From the NCBI GenBank assembly GCA_903960725.1, contig CAJCBY010000418.1, positions 1-5,200 of the forward strand: a stretch of DNA of 5,200 nt, read 5' to 3'. Under the pieces are notes generated by a model. It saw only the letters and a program-made list of their open reading frames with translations, had not been told where the DNA came from and did no database searches. The stretch's first letter is position 1, and each line of letters begins with the position of its first letter. This stretch comes from an uncultured Cytophagaceae bacterium (lineage in GTDB: Bacteria > Bacteroidota > Bacteroidia > Cytophagales > Spirosomataceae). Of this stretch, positions 1 to 5,200 are shown in pieces. The translations under genes were made by a program, and so were the position numbers.

Positions 1-1234
1 CATTGCTCCTAAGCAGTATTTTGATCGAAAGAATTATTTCTATCCAGATCTTCCGAAAGGGTATCAAATCACTCAGGATAAAACGCCTATTTGTATAGGT
101 GGTTCTATTTTGGTCCATTTGAAAGAGGGGGATAAGAAGATGGAATTTCATCATATTCATTTAGAGGAGGATGCGGGGAAATCGCTTCATGAAGGGGATA
201 ATCCATTTAGTTTTTTGGACTATAATAGAGCCGGAACGCCTTTGATTGAGATGGTAACGGAACCGTCTATACATTCATCGGAAGAGGCTTTTGCCTTAGT
301 TTCCGAGGTTCGTAAATTAGTGCGATACCTGGGAATTTGTGATGGAAACATGGAGGAGGGTTCTTTGCGGGCAGATGTGAACGTGTCCATTCGTCCAGTT
401 GGAACATCTACCTTAGGGACGAAAGTGGAGATCAAGAATATGAATTCACTTCGAAATATTCAGCGGGCTATCGAGCATGAAATAGTTCGCCAAACGAAGG
501 TATTAAACGAAGGCGGAACATTAATTCAGGAAACGAGAACGTTTGACGCGCATACGGGTACTACACATTCGATGCGTTTAAAGGAGACAATGAATGATTA
601 CCGGTATTTCCCTGAGCCAGATTTAGCGCCGCTAGAAATATCAGAGAACTGGTTGCAAGAGATAAAAGCAGACATGCCCTTATTACCTTGGGAGCAAGAG
701 CAAAAGTTGACAAAAGAATTTGGATTGCCTGCATACGATGCTCACTTCTTAGCGGATACGCGTGAAATGTCTATGTATTTTGAAGAGGTGGCAATCCATT
801 CGAAAGCTTATAAAGCGATTTCGAATTGGTTAATGGGGCCAGTTAAATCGCATTTGAACGAGACGAATCAATCCATTACGGAATTTGAATTAAGTCCTAA
901 GACCTTAGCTGAAATCATTGAATTAGTAGAGAGCGGGACGTTGACGCATAATTTAGCGGCACATCAATTATTTCCTTTGGCCATCGTAAACCCAGAAAAA
1001 TCGCCAGTACAAATTGTCGAACATCAAGGGTGGTTGCAGGCTCAATCGGGTGATGAATTAATCACTTGGGTTCAGGAAGCTATTGCTGCCTACCCAGAGA
1101 AGGTGAAGGAGTACCAAAAAGGGAAGAAAGGATTAATCGCCTTATTCATCGGAGAGGTAATGAAGAAATCAAAAGGTACAGCTGACCCCAAGCGAGTAAA
1201 TCAACTAATGTCTGAAGAACTAGCCAAAGCATAA
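1..1234 (+). CDS. gatB: Aspartyl/glutamyl-tRNA(Asn/Gln) amidotransferase subunit B (3' part; start lies before the window)
   Basis: GatB works with GatA and GatC in the cytoplasm to turn misacylated Glu-tRNA(Gln) and/or Asp-tRNA(Asn) into Gln-tRNA(Gln)/Asn-tRNA(Asn). GatB binds the tRNA and activates the side-chain carboxylate with ATP; GatA supplies ammonia. The frame is open from base 2, giving 410 visible residues. By comparison with typical GatB (about 475-490 aa) roughly 70 N-terminal residues are missing, so the ATG at 110 is internal. Family motifs run in order: FDRKNYFYPDLPKGYQ (20-67), HLEEDAGKS (158-184), the GatB signature LDYNRAGTPLIEMV (215-256), NMEEGSLR (347-370) and DYRYFPEPD (596-622). 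The C-terminal part from about 770 matches the YqeY-like tail that contacts tRNA and ends with the usual 'KGTADPKRVNQLM' type sequence. The TAA stop touches the next gene's ATG. No key motif is missing in the visible part. Identification is firm. Confidence 0.97.
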   Translation, partial: IAPKQYFDRKNYFYPDLPKGYQITQDKTPICIGGSILVHLKEGDKKMEFHHIHLEEDAGKSLHEGDNPFSFLDYNRAGTPLIEMVTEPSIHSSEEAFALVSEVRKLVRYLGICDGNMEEGSLRADVNVSIRPVGTSTLGTKVEIKNMNSLRNIQRAIEHEIVRQTKVLNEGGTLIQETRTFDAHTGTTHSMRLKETMNDYRYFPEPDLAPLEISENWLQEIKADMPLLPWEQEQKLTKEFGLPAYDAHFLADTREMSMYFEEVAIHSKAYKAISNWLMGPVKSHLNETNQSITEFELSPKTLAEIIELVESGTLTHNLAAHQLFPLAIVNPEKSPVQIVEHQGWLQAQSGDELITWVQEAIAAYPEKVKEYQKGKKGLIALFIGEVMKKSKGTADPKRVNQLMSEELAKA

Positions 1235-2341
1235 ATGAAAATAATTGGATTCATCTTGTTGTTTGCGACGGCGATGCAGGCTCAAAATTTTGAGTTGCAT
1301 GTAGAGGCTAAGACGGTTATTCCTGGAAGAAAGATCTATTTGGAATACATTAATGAGCAAGGTAAGGTGGCAAAAGTAGATTCTGCAAGCCCATCTGCTC
1401 AGCGTAAAGTGACTTTCAAGGGGCAAGTGAAAGATCAAGGGGCCTTTTACTTAGTTAATTTCTTTGATACCCCTAAGCCTCAAAAAGTATTGTTGATTTT
1501 AGAGGGCGGAGAAACCATCGATGTTGTAGCGGATGGCATCAATAATGAAGAGGGCAAGGGTGATTTTACGTTGAAAGGGGATTATCCCAATGTGAAATAT
1601 ATGCTGGAGCTACTAGCTATTTCGAAAGAAATGGAGGCCAAAGTCCGCAAATGGAACCAAGAAATACAAGTCGACCAGAAGCAAGAAAAAAGAATACAGA
1701 CTGAATTTACGCAAGCCCAGGCGGCTAGTACGGCTAAAATTAAAGCGCTGATTCCGCTGATGGGGAGTCATTTAGTGGCGCTTTGGGCGACTAATTTTTT
1801 GCCTGCGGAGAAGGAGATGGCTTCATTAGTCGACATTGCGGATAGATTAGGTAAGGCACGACCTAATCACCCACAGGTACAACAATTTGTTAATAATCTA
1901 CAGCGATTACAAGGGGTAAATGAGGGCGCTATGGCACCTGAGATTAAGCTTGCAACTCCTGCTGGTCCTACTTTGGCTTTGAGCTCGCTACGAGGGAAAT
2001 ATGTACTCATTGATTTTTGGGCGAGTTGGTGTGGTCCATGTCGAAGAGAAAATCCGAACGTGGTGAAAACGTATGCTACTTACAAGGACAAGGGATTCGA
2101 GATTTTTGGTGTAAGTCTAGATCAAAATAGAGAGGCGTGGTTGAAGGCTATCGAAGCTGATAAATTAGTTTGGAAGCACGTATCAGATTTGCAATACTGG
2201 AATTCAGCGGGAGCTCAGGCTTACCAGGTGAACTCCATTCCCCAGACTTTCTTAGTGAACCCTGAGGGACGAATTATAGCTAAAGGCTTACGTGGAGCTG
2301 CTTTGGATAACTATTTAGCCAAACTTTTCGAATCAAAATAA
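1235..2341 (+). CDS. Secreted TlpA-like thiol-disulfide oxidoreductase with DUF4369-like N-terminal domain
   Basis: This is a 368-aa envelope thioredoxin-fold protein, probably periplasmic, that likely reduces or exchanges disulfides; the substrate is unknown. Residues 1-16 form a short signal peptide (Lys2, hydrophobic stretch 3-14, probable cleavage AMQA|QNF). There is no lipobox cysteine, so it is probably soluble. Residues about 18-105 are beta-rich and resemble the DUF4369 domain seen before TlpA modules in Bacteroidota. Residues about 115-225 are charged, Gln/Lys-rich and predicted helical. From about 230 on lies the TlpA/AhpC-TSA-like thioredoxin domain, with WASWCGPC placing the redox cysteines at 266 and 269 and the expected cis-proline at 336 (NSIPQTF). 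All catalytic residues are intact. The ATG directly follows the gatB TAA (TAAATG), without a Shine-Dalgarno sequence, which suggests coupled translation; this is also the only start that keeps the signal peptide. Family assignment is strong. A specific role such as cytochrome c maturation (ResA/CcmG-like) cannot be assigned. Confidence 0.92.
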   Translation: MKIIGFILLFATAMQAQNFELHVEAKTVIPGRKIYLEYINEQGKVAKVDSASPSAQRKVTFKGQVKDQGAFYLVNFFDTPKPQKVLLILEGGETIDVVADGINNEEGKGDFTLKGDYPNVKYMLELLAISKEMEAKVRKWNQEIQVDQKQEKRIQTEFTQAQAASTAKIKALIPLMGSHLVALWATNFLPAEKEMASLVDIADRLGKARPNHPQVQQFVNNLQRLQGVNEGAMAPEIKLATPAGPTLALSSLRGKYVLIDFWASWCGPCRRENPNVVKTYATYKDKGFEIFGVSLDQNREAWLKAIEADKLVWKHVSDLQYWNSAGAQAYQVNSIPQTFLVNPEGRIIAKGLRGAALDNYLAKLFESK

Positions 2342-2342
2342 G

Positions 2343-3143
2343 ATGAAAATAGCAATCATTGGTTGTGGAAATATGGGTATGGCTTTCGCCAATGCCTTCA
2401 TTCAATATAATTTAGTTTCAAAGCAAGATTTGATATTGATTGAAAAGAATAAGGAGAGAGGCGATATATTACAGGAGCAAAAAGCGGGAGTCGTAGTGGA
2501 TACCATTTCAGAAAAAGTGGCTGCCGCAGATTTAATCATCCTGTCTGTGAAGCCACAGGATTATCCGTCTGTCTCATCCGAATTAGCCCGTTTTATTCAG
2601 CCAGCTCAAATCGTTTTATCGATCATGGCAGGTATTCCGATTGCGAATATTCAGTCCAGCTTATCCCATGATTTAGTCGTTCGTGCGATGCCCAATACGC
2701 CAGCACTTTTAGGCATGGGGATGACGGCTTTTGCAGCAGCTTCTGCAGTAGGCTTATCGGATATTCGAAAGGTGGAGAATTTAATCAATTCGACGGGACG
2801 TGCCGTTTTTCTTGAAGAGGAAAGTTTATTAGATGCAGTGACGGGTTTGAGTGGTAGTGGTCCAGCCTATTTCTTTTATTTGATAAAGGCCATGATTGAT
2901 GCAGGAGTAAAGATGGGCTTTGAGCCAGCTATGGCTTCGCTTCTAGTGAAACAGACGATGCTAGGGTCCTATCACCTAATGCAGACTAGCGATAAAACGT
3001 TAGATGAATTGATTCAAGCAGTTGCTTCTAAAGGGGGAACGACTGAAGCGGCTTTAAAGATTTTTGAAGAAAGCGCCGTTGCGGAAGGATTACAAAAGGG
3101 AATTATTGCGGCAAAGGATCGTGCCAAAGAATTAGCCAATTAA
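2343..3143 (+). CDS. proC: Pyrroline-5-carboxylate reductase
   Basis: ProC catalyses the last step of proline synthesis in the cytoplasm, reducing 1-pyrroline-5-carboxylate to L-proline with NAD(P)H. The 266-aa length is normal for the family (about 260-280). The N-terminus carries the Rossmann dinucleotide-binding motif GCGNMG (residues 7-12), followed by LSVKPQ and the VRAMPNTPA segment typical of ProC. The C-terminal helical dimerisation/active-site domain has the signature AVTGLSGSGPAYFFYL (residues 165-180), with the Ser-Gly-Ser-Gly-Pro loop at 170-174, and the late conserved region SKGGTTEAAL. The start ATG is 1 nt after the stop of the TlpA-like gene and opens straight into the KIAIIGCGNMG strand, so the start is secure. 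It is the last visible gene of the gatB-tlpA-like-proC run. Its last 12 bases, including the stop, overlap the convergent 3' end of mutL. No missing residues or frameshift are seen. Confidence 0.97.
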   Translation: MKIAIIGCGNMGMAFANAFIQYNLVSKQDLILIEKNKERGDILQEQKAGVVVDTISEKVAAADLIILSVKPQDYPSVSSELARFIQPAQIVLSIMAGIPIANIQSSLSHDLVVRAMPNTPALLGMGMTAFAAASAVGLSDIRKVENLINSTGRAVFLEEESLLDAVTGLSGSGPAYFFYLIKAMIDAGVKMGFEPAMASLLVKQTMLGSYHLMQTSDKTLDELIQAVASKGGTTEAALKIFEESAVAEGLQKGIIAAKDRAKELAN

Positions 3144-4949
3144 TTGACCGATTTCAGCCTCATTTAATTGACGGCTGATAATTTCTCCATTCGGGGAATA
3201 AGAGGGGTTTGTACTTGCAAACAATTGCTCTACTAAGGCAGACATTTCTTCCGATAGCAATTTCTTCGTTTGATATCGAATAGCCGTACGGTTCGCTAAG
3301 ATGCGCGCGATTTTTTCGGAATGGTTTTGGCCTAAATCAGACGCTTCATTCTTTACTTGTTCTAAAATACCTTCTAATAAGTTCTGGCCATCTTCCTCGC
3401 CTATTCCGGCTGGAACTCCTTGAATCCAGTAATTTTCCTCAACATCTTTCGTCAGGCCAAAGCCTAAATCGGTGATGTCTACGAGGATTTCCTCCAGTAA
3501 TACCGAATCCGCTGGATTGATGCGGAGAATCTGTGGGAACAATAATTGCTGCGATACGCCATTCTTTTTCACCAAATTCTCAGAAAATTGGTCAAATAAG
3601 ATTCGCTGGTAGGCTTTTTTCTGGTCAATAAGTAGCATTCCGCCAGAAAGTGTTACCACTAAATATTTGTTCAGAATTTGAATCACCTGGAAATTCGTGT
3701 GCGAGGAACTGTCCGCTGTCCACGTATTCGCCTTGCTTTGAATGGTAGTAGACGTCTCACTAAACAAATTGGTGGACGGATCAGCTACATTACCCCGCTC
3801 AAAAGCTTCAATATTGTCATTTAAGCCCTCGTAAAGCTTCTTCCAAGCTTCTTGAACAGGTCGAGGCGAATTCGCCCCTGAAAACGAAGAAATCGAGCTA
3901 GGCGCGCCTGATGGATTACGGAAATTCACATTCGCATCGAAATCAAGCGACGGAATCAAATGGTTTAGGCTAAGCGTCTTCCGAATAGCTGCCTGTAAAA
4001 TGGCATAGATCGATCGTTCATCATCAAACTTGATCTCCGTTTTCGTCGGATGTACATTGATGTCGATGTGGGATGGATCAATGGTTAAGAATAAGACATA
4101 AAAAGGGAAGGTGCCCTCAGGTACTAAACGCTCATAAGCGCTCATCACCGCATGATGCAAATAAGAACTCTTGATGAATCGATTATTCACAAAGAAGAAT
4201 TGCTCTCCACGCGTTTTCTTAGCGTATTCTGGGCGACCCACATAGCCTTTTATGCTAACGTAGTTCGTATTTTCCTCACAGGCGGCTAATTGTTCTCGGT
4301 AGGTTTTTCCAAACAAATCTACAATGCGTTTCCCTAGTTTTTCAACCGGGAGGGCATAGGTTTCTTGTTCGTTTTGGATTAAGGAGAACTTGATTTCTGG
4401 ATTCGCTAAAGCAATACGTTGGAATTCGTCCAAAATATGACGCATTTCCACCGGGTTTGACTTCAAGAAATTGCGGCGGGCAGGGATGTTGTAGAATAGG
4501 TTTTTGACTAGTATGGACGTCCCTTTGGGGGCCGCTATCTGTTCATTTTCTTTTAAAACCGACGCTTCCATGCGCAACAAACGCCCTAATTCATCCTCCT
4601 CTCGTCTTGTCTTCAATTCGACTTGTGCTACGGAGGCGATAGAGGCCAAAGCCTCTCCCCGGAACCCCATCGTCCTAATCGCAAAAAGGTCTTCGGCCTT
4701 GCTAATTTTCGACGTAGCGTGGCGCTCAAAAGACATCAGTGCATCTTGAGGAGACATTCCTTTGCCATCATCGATGACCTGAATACTGACTTTTCCTGCC
4801 TCTTTTACAATCAATTGAACGAAGCTAGCGCCCGCATCGATTGAATTTTCCATTAATTCCTTGACTACTGAAGCTGGTCGCTGTACAACCTCGCCTGCCG
4901 CAATTTGATTTGCGATGGCATCCGGAAGCATTTTGATCAGATTATGCAT
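3132..4949 (-). CDS. mutL: DNA mismatch repair protein MutL, with a C-terminal domain lacking the endonuclease motifs
   Basis: MutL (605 aa) couples mismatch recognition by MutS to strand removal as an ATP-driven dimer. The N-terminal GHKL ATPase is complete: NQIAAGEVVQRPASVVKEL leads to the presumed catalytic Glu31 and Mg-binding Asn35 (ELMENSIDAGA), then DDGKGM (60-65), HATSKI (77-82), GFRGEAL (95-101), GTSILVKNLFYNIPARR (143-159) and, in the transducer domain, NVHPTKTEIKF with Lys303. Residues about 335-415 are a Ser/Asn-rich linker. The C-terminal dimerisation domain begins near 418. There the endonuclease motif DQHA(X)2E(X)4E reads DQKKAYQRILFD (442-453), the usual ACR/SCK is ANR (552-554), and the CPHGRP motif is SPNGEI (585-590). 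Metal-dependent nicking is therefore probably absent. QQLLFP (467-472) fits the beta-clamp-binding consensus. The ATG at 4949 gives MHNLIKMLPDAIANQ, aligning with known MutL N-termini; the Met at residue 7 would cut conserved sequence very close. The start has no Shine-Dalgarno sequence. Convergent with proC. Confidence 0.97.
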   Translation of the reverse strand: MHNLIKMLPDAIANQIAAGEVVQRPASVVKELMENSIDAGASFVQLIVKEAGKVSIQVIDDGKGMSPQDALMSFERHATSKISKAEDLFAIRTMGFRGEALASIASVAQVELKTRREEDELGRLLRMEASVLKENEQIAAPKGTSILVKNLFYNIPARRNFLKSNPVEMRHILDEFQRIALANPEIKFSLIQNEQETYALPVEKLGKRIVDLFGKTYREQLAACEENTNYVSIKGYVGRPEYAKKTRGEQFFFVNNRFIKSSYLHHAVMSAYERLVPEGTFPFYVLFLTIDPSHIDINVHPTKTEIKFDDERSIYAILQAAIRKTLSLNHLIPSLDFDANVNFRNPSGAPSSISSFSGANSPRPVQEAWKKLYEGLNDNIEAFERGNVADPSTNLFSETSTTIQSKANTWTADSSSHTNFQVIQILNKYLVVTLSGGMLLIDQKKAYQRILFDQFSENLVKKNGVSQQLLFPQILRINPADSVLLEEILVDITDLGFGLTKDVEENYWIQGVPAGIGEEDGQNLLEGILEQVKNEASDLGQNHSEKIARILANRTAIRYQTKKLLSEEMSALVEQLFASTNPSYSPNGEIISRQLNEAEIGQLIG

Positions 4950-4973
4950 GAATTAAATGGAAAAATAAGAGGA

Positions 4974-4981
4974 CAAAGATA
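4974..4981 (-). promoter_or_regulatory. Putative Bacteroidota -7 promoter box for mutL (TATCTTTG)
   Basis: Read on the minus strand this is TATCTTTG, an exact match to the Bacteroidota sigma-ABfr -7 consensus TAnnTTTG. It ends 24 nt before the mutL ATG, implying a short leader of roughly 15-20 nt. No good -33 element (TTTG) sits at the expected 19-21 nt spacing: that position falls in the stem of the adjoining rplL terminator hairpin. The match to the -7 box and its position support a mutL promoter; the missing -33 element lowers confidence. Confidence 0.6.
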
Positions 4982-4992
4982 CAGTTTTAACC

Positions 4993-5024
4993 AAAAAAAA
5001 GGGAATGTTGCCATTCCCTTTTTT
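4993..5024 (-). terminator. Symmetric intrinsic-type terminator after rplL
   Basis: A perfect 7-bp inverted repeat, GGGAATG (5001-5007) and CATTCCC (5012-5018), closes a 4-nt loop. On the plus strand it is flanked by eight A (4993-5000) and six T (5019-5024). On the minus strand the hairpin begins 24 nt past the rplL stop and is followed by eight U, the form of a Rho-independent terminator. The A and T runs can extend the stem by up to six A-U pairs. Because both sides carry the right tracts it could also stop plus-strand (antisense to mutL) transcription. It lies between rplL and the mutL promoter, so it separates the two transcription units. Confidence 0.88.
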
Positions 5025-5041
5025 ACGCTATTGAGGTTGAA

Positions 5042-5200
5042 TTACTTAACTTCAACTTCAGCACCAGCTTCTTCTAAAGATTTCTTCAAACCTTCAGCTT
5101 CGTCTTTAGAAACACCTTCTTTGATCGCTTTTGGAGCAGCATCAACTAAGTCTTTTGCTTCTTTCAAACCTTGACCAGTTAAGTCTTTTACTAATTTAAC
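5042..5200 (-). CDS. rplL: Large ribosomal subunit protein bL12 (L7/L12), C-terminal part; start lies beyond the window
   Basis: L7/L12 forms the mobile stalk of the 50S subunit that recruits and stimulates translation GTPases such as EF-Tu and EF-G. The visible 52 residues, read on the minus strand from the window edge to the TAA at 5042-5044, are most of the globular C-terminal domain: [17 protein letters not shown] (4-20), then [16 protein letters not shown] (21-36), ending [11 protein letters not shown]. The GLKEAKDLV helix is the conserved factor-binding face. The N-terminal dimerisation domain, hinge and start (about 70 residues for a normal protein of 120-125) are outside. The base at 5200 is on a codon boundary. 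The gene is followed by a terminator, then mutL, rather than by rpoB, which is the common neighbour. Identification is firm despite truncation. Confidence 0.96.
   Translation of the reverse strand, partial: VKLVKDLTGQGLKEAKDLVDAAPKAIKEGVSKDEAEGLKKSLEEAGAEVEVK

Noticed and set aside
110..112. ATG at 110 as a possible gatB start
   Set aside because: The frame stays open to the window edge and conserved GatB motifs such as FDRKNYFYPDLPK lie upstream of it, so it is an internal codon.
220..435. Minus-strand open frame opposite gatB
   Set aside because: Shadow of a conserved gatB segment carrying the GatB signature; no family resemblance.
1220..1438. Minus-strand open frame opposite the signal-peptide region of the TlpA-like gene
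   Set aside because: Overlaps a coding frame with a clear signal peptide and domain structure; no promoter or recognisable protein features.
3137..3146. 10-bp palindrome CAATTAATTG at the proC/mutL junction
   Set aside because: AT-rich, without loop or T tract, and encoded by the last codons of both genes; too weak to call a terminator or operator.
3140..3172. Direct repeat TTAATTGAC (3140-3148 and 3164-3172)
   Set aside because: Only 9 bp and explained by two Gln-Leu codon pairs near the MutL C-terminus (RQLN and GQLI); no sign of a functional repeat.
4504..4844. Two plus-strand open frames opposite the MutL ATPase domain
   Set aside because: Fully inside mutL on the other strand, with low-complexity Ser/Arg-rich translations and no initiation signals; mutL is strongly conserved here.
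4905..5174. Plus-strand open frame crossing the mutL start, the terminator and the rplL end
   Set aside because: It lies antisense to two firmly identified genes and translates the terminator hairpin; the residue pattern resembles no protein and is explained as a shadow of rplL/mutL.

Overview
The window looks like an ordinary chromosomal segment from a member of the Bacteroidota, perhaps a Cytophagales-type bacterium; the genus cannot be fixed from the sequence alone. The evidence is moderate-to-low GC, starts without recognisable Shine-Dalgarno sequences, a secreted TlpA-type thioredoxin with the DUF4369-like N-terminal half common in this phylum, and a perfect Bacteroidota -7 promoter box (TATCTTTG) in front of mutL. 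It is densely packed with housekeeping genes. I see no transposon, CRISPR array, tRNA, rRNA or defence locus.

Layout. Plus strand, 1-3143: the 3' part of gatB (Asp/Glu-tRNA amidotransferase subunit B), then a secreted TlpA-like thiol-disulfide oxidoreductase, then proC (pyrroline-5-carboxylate reductase). The junctions have 0 and 1 nt between stop and start, so the three are almost certainly co-transcribed and probably translationally coupled. Minus strand, 3132-5200: mutL (mismatch repair) runs convergently into proC with a 12-nt overlap of the two 3' ends. It is preceded by a 92-nt gap holding its likely promoter and a strong symmetric hairpin terminator. Beyond the gap is the 3' end of rplL (ribosomal protein L7/L12), also on the minus strand and cut by the window edge.

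Functionally the plus-strand genes combine tRNA-dependent Gln/Asn-tRNA synthesis, envelope redox chemistry and proline synthesis; no single pathway links them. On the minus strand the highly expressed rplL is sealed by a terminator and mutL starts from its own promoter just past it.

The points most worth a second look are the C-terminal domain of MutL, where every recognisable metal-binding motif of the MutL endonuclease is replaced while a beta-clamp-binding motif is kept, and the absence of rpoB downstream of rplL. I found nothing that I would call a previously undescribed system.
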